Part shown: in pieces, positions 18,652 through 31,624 of the stretch
Position numbering within the stretch: position 1 is the stretch's first letter
Layout of the letters: every line of letters begins with the position of its first letter
From: Alicycliphilus sp. UBA6560
GTDB lineage: Bacteria > Pseudomonadota > Gammaproteobacteria > Burkholderiales > Burkholderiaceae_C
Direction: 5' to 3'
Assembly (NCBI GenBank): GCA_002434305.1
Contig: DJJU01000013.1
Coordinates: 434,001-498,000, forward strand
DNA: 64,000 bases
Made by a program: the position numbers and the translations under genes
Notes under the pieces: model-generated
Told to the model about the DNA's origin: nothing
Databases searched by the model: none
The model's input: the letters and a program-made list of their open reading frames with translations, nothing else

Positions 18652-19758
18652 ATGAATGTCCTGAAGGCTCCCCAAAACGAGGTCCTGACCGTTTTGCAAG
18701 CGGTGTCCGGCATCGTCGAGCGCCGCCACACGCTGCCCATCCTGGCCAACGTGCTGATCCGCAAGACCGGCAACGCGCTGCAGCTCACCACCAGCGACCT
18801 GGAGATCCAGATCCGCACCACGGCCGAGCTGGGCGGCGACGCCGGGGACTTCACCACCACCGTGGGCGCCCGCAAGCTCATCGACATCCTGAAGACCATG
18901 CCCTCGGACCAGACCGTGAGTCTGGAGACCAGCCAGAACAAGCTGATCCTCAAGGGCGGCAAGAGCCGCTTCACGCTGCAGACCCTGCCGGCCGAGGACT
19001 TCCCGCTGGTGCAGGAGGCCGCGGCCTTCGGGCCGGCCTTCAGCGTGCCGCAGAAGGTGCTCAAGGGCCTGATGCAACAGGTCTCGTTCGCCATGGCGGT
19101 GCAGGACATTCGCTACTACCTGAACGGCATCCTCTTCGTGGCCGAGGGCAACACGCTTTCGCTGGTGGCCACCGACGGCCACCGCCTGGCTTTTGCCAGC
19201 AGCCAGCTGGAGGTCGAGGTGCCCAAGCAGGAGGTCATCCTGCCGCGCAAGACGGTGCTGGAGCTGCAGCGCCTGCTGTCGGACGCCGACGGCGCCATCG
19301 AGATGCAGTTCGCCAACAACCAGGCCAAGTTCAGCTTCGGCGGCATGGAGTTCGTCACCAAGCTGGTCGAGGGCAAGTTCCCCGACTACAACCGCGTCAT
19401 CCCGCGCAACCACCCGCACAACATCACCCTGGGCCGCGCGCCGCTGCTGGCCAGCCTGCAGCGCACGGCCATCATGACCAGCGACAAGTTCAAGGGCGTG
19501 CGCCTGAACTTCGAGCCGGGCTCGCTGCGCGTGACCAGCAGCAACGCCGAGCAGGAAGAAGCCGTGGACGAGCTGGACATCGACTACGGCGCCGACCCGA
19601 TCGAGATCGGCTTCAACGTCACCTACCTGATCGACGCCCTGGCCAACATGGGCCAGGACATGGTGGGCCTGCAGCTGGCCGACGGCAACAGCTCGGTGCT
19701 GATGAGCATTCCCGGCAACGACAGCTTCAAGTACGTCGTCATGCCGATGCGCATTTGA
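18652..19758 (+). CDS. dnaN: DNA polymerase III beta sliding clamp
   Basis: A 368-residue ring-forming clamp with the three tandem DnaN domains; MNVLKAPQNEVLTVLQAVSG opens domain 1 and NSSVLMSIPGNDSFKYVVMPMRI closes domain 3, the normal C-terminal motif. ATG 18652 is used rather than upstream in-frame starts because the conserved N-terminus begins here. It tethers polymerase III and other clamp-binding enzymes to DNA. A family I repeat begins four bases after its stop, then a family II repeat, before gyrB. Confidence 0.98.
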   Translation: MNVLKAPQNEVLTVLQAVSGIVERRHTLPILANVLIRKTGNALQLTTSDLEIQIRTTAELGGDAGDFTTTVGARKLIDILKTMPSDQTVSLETSQNKLILKGGKSRFTLQTLPAEDFPLVQEAAAFGPAFSVPQKVLKGLMQQVSFAMAVQDIRYYLNGILFVAEGNTLSLVATDGHRLAFASSQLEVEVPKQEVILPRKTVLELQRLLSDADGAIEMQFANNQAKFSFGGMEFVTKLVEGKFPDYNRVIPRNHPHNITLGRAPLLASLQRTAIMTSDKFKGVRLNFEPGSLRVTSSNAEQEEAVDELDIDYGADPIEIGFNVTYLIDALANMGQDMVGLQLADGNSSVLMSIPGNDSFKYVVMPMRI

Positions 19759-19762
19759 CACA

Positions 19763-19899
19763 ACCCCCTATGTCGCTGCGCTCCTTCCCCCTTCTCTCGC
19801 AAAGCTGCGCTTTGCGGGAAGGGGGACGCCGCCAGCGCTGCGGGGCGGCCCTTGCGCGGCGGCTGCTGGCGTGGCGTGCGCCCGTGGCTGGCGCGATGG
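19763..19899 (+). repeat. Dispersed repeat family I, copy C
   Basis: Begins right after the dnaN stop (CAACCCCCTATG). Outer stem TTCCCCCTTCTCTCG...CGGGAAGGGGGACG encloses the apical hairpin CAAAGC-TGC-GCTTTG, then the shared tail GCTGCGGGGCGGCCCTTGCG. The apical sequence differs wholly from copy D (GAATCGC...GCGATTC) but is equally self-complementary. Confidence 0.85.
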
Positions 19900-19928
19900 G
19901 TAAGGCGGGACATCGTTGTTCTTCGCTA

Positions 19929-19980
19929 CTTTTTTGATAGCTGCTGGCGCTTGCTGGGCAAGCGCTGGCGGCCTTTTTGG
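19929..19980 (+). repeat. Dispersed palindrome family II, copy 3
   Basis: TTTTTTGATAGCTGCTGGCG then CTTGCTGGGCAAGCGCTGGC and GGCCTTTTTGG: a near-perfect copy. It occupies the leader just upstream of gyrB (start 19991), so it is transcribed into the gyrB 5' untranslated region if transcription starts before it. Confidence 0.82.
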
Positions 19981-19984
19981 CTAG

Positions 19985-22615
<2,631 letters not shown>

Positions 22616-22648
22616 GCACCGCCGCGTCGCCCGCGATATCTTTCGGCC

Positions 22649-24256
22649 ATGACTGGCGACGCCCCCACCCTCGACTGGAGCCATCCCCACGCCTCCGGCC
22701 GCAGCCCCGTGCTGGGGCGCAACGTGGTTGCCACCTCGCAGCCGCTGGCGGCGCAGGCGGGGCTGCGCATGCTGCTGGACGGCGGCAACGCGGTGGATGC
22801 GGCGCTGGCCGGGGCCATGGCGCTCACGGTGGTCGAGCCCACGGGCTGCGGCCTGGGTGGTGATGCCTTCGCCATCGTCTGGGACGGGCGCGAGCTGCAC
22901 GGCCTGAATGCCTCGGGCCGCTCGCCGGCGGCCTGGTCGCCGCAGTACTTCGCGGCCCTGGGCGGCATTCCCGAGCGGGGCTGGAACGCGGCCACCGTGC
23001 CGGGCGTGGTTTCGGGCTGGATGGCGCTGTGGCGGCGCTTCGGCTCGCTGCCGCTGGCGCGCATCGCGCAGCCGGCGATCGGCTATGCGCGCCAGGGCTT
23101 TCCCGTCTCGCCGGTGGTGGCGCAGCTGTGGGCGCTGGGCGCGGCGCGGCTGGGTGACCAGCCGGGCTTTGCCGAATGCTTCCTGCCCGGCGGCAGGGCG
23201 CCGCGCGCCGGGGAGATCTTCCGCAACGAGGCGCTGGCGCGCACGCTGGAGCTGATCGTGCAAACCGAGGGCGAGGCCTTCTACCGCGGCGCGCTGGCCC
23301 GGGCGCTGGTGCAGCATGCGCAGGCCCACGGCGGCGCGCTGTCGCTGCAGGACCTAGACGAGCACCGCGCCTACTGGGTGGGCACGCTGGCCCAGCGCTT
23401 CGGCGATTCGGTCATCCATGAGATTCCGCCCAACGGCCAGGGCATTGCCGCGCTGGCGGCGCTGGGCATGCTGGACACGCACGGCGTGGGCGGACACCCG
23501 CTGGACGACGCGCGCACGGTGCACGCCAGCATCGAGGCCATGAAGCTGGCGCTGGCCGACCTGGACGAATACAACGCCGACCCCGCGCACGCACGCGTGG
23601 CGCCGGCCGATCTGCTGCGCCCCGACTACCTGCGCGCACGCGCGGCGCTGATCGACCCGCTGCGCGCCGGCGACCCGGCCTGCGGTGCGCCGCGCCCGGG
23701 CGGCACGGTGTACCTGGCGGCGGGCGACGCGGGCGGGATGATGGTGTCCTTCATCCAGTCCAACTACATGGGCTTCGGCTCGGGCGTGGTGGTGCCGGGC
23801 ACGGGCATCAGCCTGCACAACCGCGGCCACAGCTTCAGCGCCGTGCCGGGGCACGCCAACGAAGTCGGGCCGCGCAAGCGGCCGTCGCACACCATCCTGC
23901 CGGCCTTCGCCATGCATGCCGACGGCACGCCGCAAATGGCCTTCGGCGTCATGGGCGGACCCATGCAGTCGCAGGGCCACGTGCAGATGGCGCTGCGCGT
24001 GTTGCGCTATGGGCAGAACCCGCAGGCGGCGGCCGACGCCCAGCGCTGGCGCGTGACGGGCGGGCGCGGCGTGGCGGTGGAGCCGTCGTTCGACGCGGAC
24101 GTGGTGCGCCGGCTGCGTGCGCTGGGCCACGATGTCACGGTGGAGCCGGGCAGCGGCGTGTTCGCCTTCGGCGGCGCGCAACTGGTGCTGCGCCAGGGCG
24201 GGGCTTACGTGGCCGGCTCCGATCCGCGCAAGGATGGCTGCGCCGTGGCGTTTTAA
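22649..24256 (+). CDS. Gamma-glutamyltransferase family protein (YwrD-like)
   Basis: A 535-residue Ntn hydrolase of the GGT family. It opens SPVLGRNVVATSQPLAAQAG with the LLDGGNAVDAALAGAMALTV region, and the predicted autoprocessing threonine is Thr353 in PGGTVYLAAGD; SNYMGFGSGVVVPGTGISLH follows, as in GGTs. No signal peptide is evident, so it is probably cytoplasmic. Such enzymes cleave gamma-glutamyl bonds, for example in glutathione. It starts 33 bases after gyrB, and its function would complement the gsi glutathione importer on the other side of dnaA. The TAA stop abuts a family II repeat. Confidence 0.88.
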   Translation: MTGDAPTLDWSHPHASGRSPVLGRNVVATSQPLAAQAGLRMLLDGGNAVDAALAGAMALTVVEPTGCGLGGDAFAIVWDGRELHGLNASGRSPAAWSPQYFAALGGIPERGWNAATVPGVVSGWMALWRRFGSLPLARIAQPAIGYARQGFPVSPVVAQLWALGAARLGDQPGFAECFLPGGRAPRAGEIFRNEALARTLELIVQTEGEAFYRGALARALVQHAQAHGGALSLQDLDEHRAYWVGTLAQRFGDSVIHEIPPNGQGIAALAALGMLDTHGVGGHPLDDARTVHASIEAMKLALADLDEYNADPAHARVAPADLLRPDYLRARAALIDPLRAGDPACGAPRPGGTVYLAAGDAGGMMVSFIQSNYMGFGSGVVVPGTGISLHNRGHSFSAVPGHANEVGPRKRPSHTILPAFAMHADGTPQMAFGVMGGPMQSQGHVQMALRVLRYGQNPQAAADAQRWRVTGGRGVAVEPSFDADVVRRLRALGHDVTVEPGSGVFAFGGAQLVLRQGGAYVAGSDPRKDGCAVAF

Positions 24257-24314
24257 GCCAAATCGGCCTCCAGCGCTTGCTGGGTAAGCGCTGGAAGCTC
24301 ATTTTTCAATAGCA
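24255..24314 (-). repeat. Dispersed palindrome family II, copy 4
   Basis: AAGCCAAATCGGCCTCCAGC then GCTTGCTGGGTAAGCGCTGG and AAGCTCATTTTTCAATAGC. It fills the 62-base space between two convergent genes, and the TAA stop of the GGT gene overlaps its edge. Confidence 0.82.
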
Positions 24315-24318
24315 AACT

Positions 24319-25200
24319 TCAGCGCGTCTCGCGCATCGTCAGCCAGGCGCTGGCGGCGCCGCTGGCGGCGATCAGGCCCATGCCGGCCAGCGACCAGCCG
24401 TCCGGCAGCTGGCCGTAGACGGCCCAGCCGGCCAGCATGGCAAAGGCGATCTGCGTGTACAGAAACGGCGCGATGGTGGCCGGCGTGGTGTGCGCATAGG
24501 CGCGCAGCAGCATGAAGTGGCCCAGCGCGCTGGACAGGCCCATGACGAAGGCGCCGGCCCAGACCCAGGGGTTGTCGACCCGCGTCCACACGAAGGGCGC
24601 GCCCAGCGACATCAGCGCCGTGGCGATCCAGCCGGTATAGAACTGGGTGTGGGCCGGCTCCTCGCGCCCGGCCATCAGGCTGCTCAGGATCTGGTAGCCC
24701 GTGCCCATGGCCAGCATGCACAGCGGCAGCACGGTGGCCCAGCCCAGGCTGCTGCCACCGGGGCGCAGGATGAGCAGGACGCTGGCCAGCCCGGTGGCCA
24801 CCAGGGCGCAGCGCAGCGCGCTCACCGGCTGGCGCAACCACAGCGCGGCCACCAGCGTCACGCACAGCGGCGTGGCCGCGATGATGGCCGTGAACTCGGC
24901 CAGCGGCATGGCGCGAATGCTGAAGAAGCCGAACAGGCTGGTGCCCGCGAACAGCACGGCGCGCAGCGCCTGAAAGCGCAGGTGCGCCGTGCGCGGCCAG
25001 CGCCAGCCGGTGCGCGGCAGCACCCAGGCGGAGGTCAGCAGCGACTGGACCAGGTAGCGCAGCCACAGCGCCATGAACAGCGGCAGCGTCGCGCTTACCA
25101 GCTTGGTGGCCGTGTCCAGCAGCGCAAAGCAGGCGCACGCGCCCACGGTGAGCGCGATGCCGGCCAGGGCCGCGCTGCGGCGGCTCGCGGAAGGGGCCAT
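24319..25200 (-). CDS. DMT/EamA family membrane transporter
   Basis: A 293-residue inner-membrane protein with ten predicted spans arranged as two EamA repeats of about 140 residues each. ALAGIALTVGACACFALLDT starts repeat 1 and MPLAEFTAIIAATPLCVTLV ends its proline-containing helix; ATIAPFLYTQIAFAMLAGWA is the matching motif of repeat 2. Such proteins usually export metabolites or amino acids; the substrate cannot be told. It follows queA by 61 bases on the same strand and is likely cotranscribed with it. Confidence 0.88.
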   Translation of the reverse strand: MAPSASRRSAALAGIALTVGACACFALLDTATKLVSATLPLFMALWLRYLVQSLLTSAWVLPRTGWRWPRTAHLRFQALRAVLFAGTSLFGFFSIRAMPLAEFTAIIAATPLCVTLVAALWLRQPVSALRCALVATGLASVLLILRPGGSSLGWATVLPLCMLAMGTGYQILSSLMAGREEPAHTQFYTGWIATALMSLGAPFVWTRVDNPWVWAGAFVMGLSSALGHFMLLRAYAHTTPATIAPFLYTQIAFAMLAGWAVYGQLPDGWSLAGMGLIAASGAASAWLTMRETR

Positions 25201-25261
25201 GGCTCAGCGGGGCATAGGGGCGGCAGGGCCGGGCGGCACGCGGGCGGCGCGGCGCCGCCGC

Positions 25262-26371
25262 TCAGGCCCGGGCGGGCGCATCGGGCGTGCGCTCCAGCAG
25301 CATGGAGTCGCCATAGCTGAAGAAGCGGTAGCGCTCGGCGATGGCGTGGCGGTACAGCGCCATCACGTGCTCGTAGCCGGCAAAGGCGCTGACCAGCATC
25401 ATCAAGGTGCTCTTGGGCAGGTGGAAGTTGGTGACGAGCAGCTGCACCACTTGGAAGGCGAAGCCCGGGGTGATGAAGATGCTGGTGTCGCCCGTGGCCT
25501 GGCCGGTGCGCGCCCACGATTCGAGTGTGCGCACGGTGGTCGTGCCCACGGCCACCACGCGGCCACCGCGCGCGCGGCAGCGCTCCAGGGCGGCCAGGGT
25601 GGCCAGCGGGATGTCGTACCACTCGCTGTGCATGCGGTGCTCGTCCAGGTTCTCGGTCTTGACGGGCTGGAAAGTGCCGGCGCCCACGTGCAGCGTGACG
25701 CTGGCGCGCTCCACGCCGCGCTCGGCCAGCGCGGCCAGCACGCCCTCGTCGAAGTGCAGCGCCGCCGTGGGCGCGGCCACGGCGCCGGGGCGGGCGGCGA
25801 AGACGGTCTGGTAGCGCTCGGCGTCCTCGGCGGCGTCGGGGTCGCTGCCGCCGCTTTGCTGGCGCTCGATGTAGGGCGGCAGCGGCAGGTGGCCGTGGCG
25901 CTGCATCAGCTCCCAGGGCGAGGCGCCGTCGGGCGCGTGCAGGGCCAGGCGAAACAGCGGGCCGTCGGCATCCGGCCAGCGCGACAGCAGCGTGGCGTCG
26001 AAGCCGCCGCCGGTGCTGCCGCCGGCCATGTGCAGCGTGGCCCCGGGGCGGGGCTTCTTGCTGACCTTCATGTGGGCCACCACCTCGTTGCCCTGCAGCA
26101 CGCGCTCGATCAGCAGCTCCAGCCGGCCGCCGCTGGCCTTCTCGCCGAAGATGCGCGCGCGCAGCACGCGGGTGTCGTTGAAGACCAGCAGGTCGCCCGG
26201 CTGCAGCAGCTGCGGCAGCTCGCGGAAGATGCGGTCGGTGGGCGGGGCGGAGCGCCCGTCCAGCAGGCGCGAGGCGCTGCGCTCGGGCGTGGGGTGCTGG
26301 GCGATGAGCGCCTCGGGCAGTTCGAAATCAAAGTCGCTGAGGTGGAAGGCGCGAGTGGGGGTGTGGGGCAT
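25262..26371 (-). CDS. queA: tRNA preQ1(34) S-adenosylmethionine ribosyltransferase-isomerase QueA
   Basis: A 369-residue enzyme that transfers and isomerises the ribosyl of SAM onto preQ1 in tRNA to make epoxyqueuosine. [20 protein letters not shown] opens it, followed by [18 protein letters not shown], and the C-terminal half has [20 protein letters not shown] and [10 protein letters not shown], all typical. ATG 26371 follows AGGA; the longer frame is noncoding by similarity. About 10-20 residues longer than E. coli QueA. It lies between an HD-GYP gene upstream and an EamA transporter downstream, all leftward. Confidence 0.96.
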   Translation of the reverse strand: MPHTPTRAFHLSDFDFELPEALIAQHPTPERSASRLLDGRSAPPTDRIFRELPQLLQPGDLLVFNDTRVLRARIFGEKASGGRLELLIERVLQGNEVVAHMKVSKKPRPGATLHMAGGSTGGGFDATLLSRWPDADGPLFRLALHAPDGASPWELMQRHGHLPLPPYIERQQSGGSDPDAAEDAERYQTVFAARPGAVAAPTAALHFDEGVLAALAERGVERASVTLHVGAGTFQPVKTENLDEHRMHSEWYDIPLATLAALERCRARGGRVVAVGTTTVRTLESWARTGQATGDTSIFITPGFAFQVVQLLVTNFHLPKSTLMMLVSAFAGYEHVMALYRHAIAERYRFFSYGDSMLLERTPDAPARA

Positions 26372-26448
26372 GGGGTTCCTGAGGGCCGGACGGGCCCGTT
26401 CCAAGACGAATAAAAAAGAAGAAGGTTGAAAAGGTGGGAAGGGCGGCC

Positions 26449-27684
26449 CTACCAGGGCTGGCCCTCCAGGCCGCTCCACAGCACGTTCAGGTCGGGAAAG
26501 CTCCAGCGCTGCGGATCTTCGCGCGCGGCGATCTTGTCACTACAGCCGGGCGCGGCCAGGTCGATGACCTCGGGCGGGATGCGCAGGTCGGAGCGGGTCG
26601 AGAAGAACACCTTCACGCGCGGGGCCACCAGGGTGGCGGCGTTTTGCTCCATCACCACGCCCAGGCGGCCCGAGTCCAGGCGCACCAGCGATCCTACGGG
26701 GTAGATGCCGATGCTTTTGACGAAGGCCTGGAACAGCCGCGCATCCAGGTGGCCGCGCGTCCACTCGGCCATGCGGCGGATGGCCTCGGCCGGGTCCCAG
26801 CCGCGCTTGTAGGGGCGGTCGGAGGTGATGGCGTCGTACACGTCGCAGATCGCCGCCATGCGGGCGATGGTGCTCAGCGAGCCCTCGCCCAGGCGGTTGG
26901 GGTAGCCGGTGCCGTCCGTGCGCTCGTGGTGGTGCAGGCAGGCGTCCAGCACGGCGGGGTCCACGCCGGCGCTGTCCTTGAGCATCTCCCAGCCGGCGCG
27001 CGGGTGGTTCTTCACCAAGGCGAACTCCGCGTCCGTCAGCCGGCCGGGCTTGTTCAGCACTTCCAGCGGCACGGCGGCCTTGCCCAGGTCGTGCAGCAGG
27101 CCGGCCATGCCGGCGGTGCGCGTTTGCGCCTCGTCCAGGCCGATCTGGCGCGCCAGCGCCACCATCAGCGCGCACACGGCCACCGAGTGCATGTAGGTGT
27201 AGTCGTCGGCCGTTTTCAGTCGCGCCAGGCTGACCAGGGCGCCCGGGTTGCGCATGACGGAGTCGGAGATCTCCTCGACCAGGCCGGAGGCGGACTGCAC
27301 GTCGACCGCCCGGCCCATGCGCGCCTGGCTGAACATGGAGGCCATGGCCTGCTTGGTTCGCCCGCAGATCTGCGCGGCGCGGCGGGCCTCCTGGTACAGC
27401 GGGCTGGGCTGCAGGTCGCGCGCGGGCGGCGGGGCGCCGGGGGCGGCTTCCAGCGGCGCCGGGGGCTGCTGTTGGCCCAGGCTCGGCGCGTTGGCGGCCA
27501 CGTCCTTGCCGCGCGCAATGTCGATCCACACCTCGCGCACTGAGGTGGCGCGAATGCGTTCGAGGTCCTTGGGCTCGTCCAGCACGAAGCGCGTGCGCCA
27601 GAACGGATGGTCCATCCAGGAGCCGCAGAATTCGTGCAGGTACATGCCCAGGGTCAGGTCTTCGACGGGAATGCGCTTGAGCAT
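26449..27684 (-). CDS. HD-GYP domain protein with DUF3391, probable c-di-GMP phosphodiesterase
   Basis: A 411-residue protein. Residues 1-130 match DUF3391 ([20 protein letters not shown], with a Pro/Ala-rich linker at about 75-95). The HD-GYP domain spans about 150-330 with [20 protein letters not shown], catalytic HD in [26 protein letters not shown] and [14 protein letters not shown], so all signature residues are present and it should be active on cyclic di-GMP. ATG 27684 is preferred; ATG 27726 with a distant GGGAG is possible. Divergent from recG. Confidence 0.88.
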   Translation of the reverse strand: MLKRIPVEDLTLGMYLHEFCGSWMDHPFWRTRFVLDEPKDLERIRATSVREVWIDIARGKDVAANAPSLGQQQPPAPLEAAPGAPPPARDLQPSPLYQEARRAAQICGRTKQAMASMFSQARMGRAVDVQSASGLVEEISDSVMRNPGALVSLARLKTADDYTYMHSVAVCALMVALARQIGLDEAQTRTAGMAGLLHDLGKAAVPLEVLNKPGRLTDAEFALVKNHPRAGWEMLKDSAGVDPAVLDACLHHHERTDGTGYPNRLGEGSLSTIARMAAICDVYDAITSDRPYKRGWDPAEAIRRMAEWTRGHLDARLFQAFVKSIGIYPVGSLVRLDSGRLGVVMEQNAATLVAPRVKVFFSTRSDLRIPPEVIDLAAPGCSDKIAAREDPQRWSFPDLNVLWSGLEGQPW

Positions 27685-27904
27685 GACGGACGGGAAGGGA
27701 CGCTCTACCGGGAAAAGTGTCAACATGTTAACGGCGTTCGCTCCCAGGGGCGTCGCGCCCGGGATTGTCCTGTTGCTATGGATGAGGGAGCTGGTGCCGC
27801 TTGCTTTGCAGGGATTGCGGCATGAAAACATCGTGGGATGCTGATGGGAGAAGCGGCGGCAGCTACTTATTCGATAGTGCTCCCCGGCGTGGTAGCCTTT
27901 TTGC

Positions 27905-29998
27905 ATGCCCGCTCCGCCCGCCTCCAGCCCGGCTCGCCAGGCCTTGCTCAAGCTGGGCCTGGAGCGCGACATCGACCTGGCGCTGCACCTGCCGCTGCGC
28001 TACGAGGACGAGACCCGCATCACCCCGATCGCCAGCGCGCGCGAGGGCGCCAGCGTGCAGATCGAGGGCGTGGTCACCCACAGCCAGGTGCAGCTGCACC
28101 CGCGCCGCCAGCTGGTGGTGACGCTGCAGGACGCCTCGGGCAGCTGCGAGCTGCGCTTCTTCAGCTTCTACCCCTCGCACCACAAGACCATGGGCGTGGG
28201 CGTGCGCCTGCGCGCGCGCGGCGAGATCCGCGGCGGCTTCTGGGGCCGGCAGATGCTGCACCCGGTGGTGAAAAGCGCCAGCGCCGACCTGCCGGCCGCG
28301 CTCACACCCGTCTACCCCACGGTGGCGCAGCTGCCGCAGGCCTACCTGCGCCGGGCCATCGCCACGGCCCTGGCGCGCGTGGCCCTGCCCGAGACGCTGC
28401 CCGCCGAGCTGGCCCCGCCGGCGCTGGTCTTTGATGGCCAAAACGGCCTGCAGCGCCCGTGGACACTGCGTGACGCGCTCACTTTTTTGCACCACCCCAC
28501 GCCCGACGTGGCCCTGGCTGCGCTGGAAGACCGCAGCCACCCCGCCTGGCAGCGCCTCAAGGCCGAGGAGCTGCTGGCCCAGCAGCTGTCGCAGCTGACC
28601 GCCCGGCGCGAACGCGACCAGCTCCGCGCCCCGGTGCTGCGCCCCGCCGATGGCGCCGCGGCCCTGCACGAGCAATTGCTGGCCGCGCTGCCCTTCCAGC
28701 TCACGGCCGCCCAGCGGCGCGTGGTCGAGGAGATCGCCCGTGACTTGGGGGCGAGCCGCCCCATGCACCGCCTGCTGCAGGGCGACGTGGGCTCGGGCAA
28801 GACCGTGGTGGCGGCGCTGGCCGCCTGCGTGTGCATCGACGCCGGCTGGCAGTGCGCGCTGATGGCGCCCACCGAGATCTTGGCCGAGCAGCACTTCGCC
28901 AAGCTGATCGGCTGGCTGCAGCCGCTGCTGGCTGACCGCGCCCAGGGCGTGGCCTGGCTGGTGGGCGGGCAGAAGAAGCGCGAGCGCGCCGCCATGCTGG
29001 AGGCGATCGCCGACGGCACGGCCGCGCTGGTGGTGGGCACGCACGCCGTCATCCAGGAGCAGGTGCAGTTCCAGCGCCTGGGGCTGGCCGTGATCGACGA
29101 GCAGCACCGCTTCGGCGTGGCCCAGCGGTTGGCGCTGCGCAAGAAGCTCAGCCACCTGGGCCAGGAGCCGCACATGCTGATGATGAGCGCCACGCCCATC
29201 CCGCGCACCCTGGCCATGAGCTACTACGCCGACCTGGACGTGTCCACCATCGACGAGCTGCCGCCCGGGCGCACGCCCATCGTCACCAAGCTGATTGCCG
29301 ACAGCCGCAAGGACGAGATCGTCGAGCGCATCGCCGCCCAGGTGGCGGCCGGGCGGCAGGTGTACTGGGTCTGCCCGCTGATCGAGGAGAGCGAGGCGCT
29401 GGACCTGTCCAACGCCACGGCCACGCACCAGGAGCTGAGCGAGGCCCTGCCCGGCGTGCAGGTCGGCCTGCTGCACTCGCGCATGCCGGCGGCCGAGAAG
29501 AAGGCGGTGATGGAGGAGTTCAAGAACGGGCGCATGGGCCTCTTGGTCTCCACCACCGTCATCGAGGTCGGTGTGGACGTGCCCAACGCCTCGCTGATGG
29601 TCATCGAGCATGCCGAGCGCTTCGGCCTGTCGCAGCTGCACCAGCTGCGGGGCCGCGTGGGCCGGGGCGCGGCGGCGTCGGCCTGCGTGCTGCTGTACTC
29701 CACGGGCGACTCCGGCCGCCTGGGCGAGACCGCGCGCGAGCGCCTGAAAGCCATGGCCGAGACCAACGACGGCTTCGAGATCGCGCGGCGCGACCTGGAC
29801 ATCCGCGGCCCGGGAGAATTCCTGGGCGCGCGCCAGTCGGGCGACGCGCTGCTGCGCTTTGCCGACCTGGCCGGCGACACCGGCCTGCTGGACTGGGCGC
29901 GCGAGGCCGCGCCCGCCATGCTGGAGCACCACCCGGAACTGGCGGCGCAGCACATGGAGCGCTGGCTTGGCGGAAAATCGGACTTCCTCAAGGCGTGA
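27905..29998 (+). CDS. recG: ATP-dependent DNA helicase RecG
   Basis: A 697-residue branch-migrating helicase that remodels stalled forks and Holliday junctions. The wedge/OB domain (about 55-150), Walker [16 protein letters not shown] (about 293), DEQH box VIDEQHRFG (about 398), motif [16 protein letters not shown], and motif [17 protein letters not shown] are all present. The C-terminal TRG region follows. It starts about 220 bases from the divergent HD-GYP gene and is followed after 38 bases by oxyR, the frequent betaproteobacterial order recG-oxyR. Confidence 0.97.
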   Translation: MPAPPASSPARQALLKLGLERDIDLALHLPLRYEDETRITPIASAREGASVQIEGVVTHSQVQLHPRRQLVVTLQDASGSCELRFFSFYPSHHKTMGVGVRLRARGEIRGGFWGRQMLHPVVKSASADLPAALTPVYPTVAQLPQAYLRRAIATALARVALPETLPAELAPPALVFDGQNGLQRPWTLRDALTFLHHPTPDVALAALEDRSHPAWQRLKAEELLAQQLSQLTARRERDQLRAPVLRPADGAAALHEQLLAALPFQLTAAQRRVVEEIARDLGASRPMHRLLQGDVGSGKTVVAALAACVCIDAGWQCALMAPTEILAEQHFAKLIGWLQPLLADRAQGVAWLVGGQKKRERAAMLEAIADGTAALVVGTHAVIQEQVQFQRLGLAVIDEQHRFGVAQRLALRKKLSHLGQEPHMLMMSATPIPRTLAMSYYADLDVSTIDELPPGRTPIVTKLIADSRKDEIVERIAAQVAAGRQVYWVCPLIEESEALDLSNATATHQELSEALPGVQVGLLHSRMPAAEKKAVMEEFKNGRMGLLVSTTVIEVGVDVPNASLMVIEHAERFGLSQLHQLRGRVGRGAAASACVLLYSTGDSGRLGETARERLKAMAETNDGFEIARRDLDIRGPGEFLGARQSGDALLRFADLAGDTGLLDWAREAAPAMLEHHPELAAQHMERWLGGKSDFLKA

Positions 29999-30036
29999 GA
30001 AGCCGCCCTCACTCACCCCTTCTGACCTGACATGAC

Positions 30037-31002
30037 ATGACCCTGACCGAGCTGAAATACATCGTCGCCGTCGCGCGGGAAAAGCACTTTGGCCGCGCCG
30101 CGGAGGCGTGCTTCGTCTCGCAGCCCACGCTGTCGGTGGCCGTCAAGAAGCTCGAAGACGAGCTGGAGGTCAAGCTGTTCGAGCGCAGTGCCGGCGAGGT
30201 CTCCGTCACCGCCCTGGGCGAGGACATCGTGCGCCAGGCGCAAAGCGTGCTGGAGCAGGCCGCCGCCATCAAGGAGATAGCCAAGCGCGGCAAGGACCCG
30301 CTGGCCGGGCCGCTCACGCTGGGCGTGATCTACACCATCGGCCCCTACCTGCTGCCCGAGCTGGTGCGCCATTCCATCGCGCGCACGCCGCAGATGCCGC
30401 TGATGCTGCAGGAGAACTTCACCGTGCGCCTGCTGGAGATGCTGCGCACCGGCGAGATCGACTGCGCCATCCTGGCCGAGCCGTTTCCGGACACCGGCCT
30501 GGCGATCGCCCCGCTGTACGACGAGCCCTTCATGGCCGCCGTGCCCTCCAGCCACCCGCTGGCGGCGCAGGAGACCGTGAGCGCCACGCAGCTCAAGAAC
30601 GAGACCATGCTGCTGCTGGGCGCGGGCCACTGCTTTCGCGATCACGTGCTGGAGGTCTGCCCCGAGTTCGCCCGCTACGCCACCAACGCCGAGGGCATAC
30701 GCCGCACCTTCGAGGGCTCGTCGCTGGAGACCATCAAACACATGGTGGCCGCCGGCATGGGCGTGACGCTGGTGCCGCGCCTGTCCGTGCCGCGCGACGC
30801 GCTGCACCGCGGCGTGCGCCGCCGAAAGAGCGACGAGGCGCACGTGCGCTACCTGCCCATCGTCGAAGGCGACGGCAGCGCCCCGCCCATGCGCCGCGTG
30901 GTGCTGGCCTGGCGGCGCAGCTTCACGCGCTACGAGGCCATCGCCGCGCTGCGCAACGCCGTCTACGCCTGCGAGCTGCCGGGCGTGACGCGGCTATCCT
31001 GA
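30037..31002 (+). CDS. oxyR: Hydrogen-peroxide-sensing regulator OxyR
   Basis: A 321-residue LysR-family activator. MTLTELKYIVAVAREKHFGR begins the winged helix. The redox pair falls at Cys199 and Cys208 in GHCFRDHVLEVC, the same numbering as E. coli OxyR, so peroxide sensing by disulfide formation is expected. It is 38 bases after recG, and dps, a classical OxyR target, starts 60 bases downstream on the same strand, suggesting a shared peroxide-response unit. Confidence 0.95.
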   Translation: MTLTELKYIVAVAREKHFGRAAEACFVSQPTLSVAVKKLEDELEVKLFERSAGEVSVTALGEDIVRQAQSVLEQAAAIKEIAKRGKDPLAGPLTLGVIYTIGPYLLPELVRHSIARTPQMPLMLQENFTVRLLEMLRTGEIDCAILAEPFPDTGLAIAPLYDEPFMAAVPSSHPLAAQETVSATQLKNETMLLLGAGHCFRDHVLEVCPEFARYATNAEGIRRTFEGSSLETIKHMVAAGMGVTLVPRLSVPRDALHRGVRRRKSDEAHVRYLPIVEGDGSAPPMRRVVLAWRRSFTRYEAIAALRNAVYACELPGVTRLS

Positions 31003-31062
31003 TGCGTGGCTGACCGCTTTTTTCCGTCCCACCCTCGCAACCCCTACAGGAGGATCATCCGC

Positions 31063-31584
31063 ATGGCCAAAACCACCAGCCCCAAGACGCTTGGCAACAA
31101 GGGCGGCGCGCCGCGCATCAACATCGGCATCGGCGACAAGGACCGCGCCGCCATCGCCACCGGCCTGTCGCGCCTGCTGGCCGACACCTACACCCTGTAC
31201 CTGACCACGCACAACTTCCATTGGAACGTGACGGGCCCCATGTTCAACACGCTGCACACCATGTTCATGGGGCAGTACACCGAGCTGTGGAACGCCGTGG
31301 ACCCGGTGGCCGAGCGCATCCGCTCGCTGGGCCACCACGCGCCCGGCTCGTATGCCGAGTTCGGCCGGCTGACCTCGCTGGCCGATGCGCCCAGCACGCC
31401 GCCGAAGGCGATGGAGATGGTGCGCATCCTTGTCGAGGGTCACGAGGCCGTGGCCCGCACCGCGCGCGAGCTGTTCCCGGTGGCCGACAAGGCCGGCGAC
31501 GAGCCCACCGCCGACCTGCTGACCCAGCGCCTGACGGTGCACGAGCAGACGGCCTGGATGCTGCGCTCGCTGCTGGAGGAGTGA
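31063..31584 (+). CDS. dps: Dps ferritin-like DNA-protecting protein
   Basis: A 173-residue Dps. The ferroxidase signature is clear: [20 protein letters not shown] followed by [20 protein letters not shown] provides the histidine and acidic ligands at subunit interfaces. A lysine-containing N-terminal tail ([14 protein letters not shown]) may bind DNA. ATG 31063 has a perfect AGGAGG site 11 bases upstream, which decides the start over an earlier frame. It stores iron and protects DNA from peroxide; placement after oxyR supports oxidative-stress control. Confidence 0.95.
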   Translation: MAKTTSPKTLGNKGGAPRINIGIGDKDRAAIATGLSRLLADTYTLYLTTHNFHWNVTGPMFNTLHTMFMGQYTELWNAVDPVAERIRSLGHHAPGSYAEFGRLTSLADAPSTPPKAMEMVRILVEGHEAVARTARELFPVADKAGDEPTADLLTQRLTVHEQTAWMLRSLLEE

Positions 31585-31624
31585 TGCGGCTGCCCGCCGC
31601 CGGGCATCGGCCCGGCCTCGGCGC

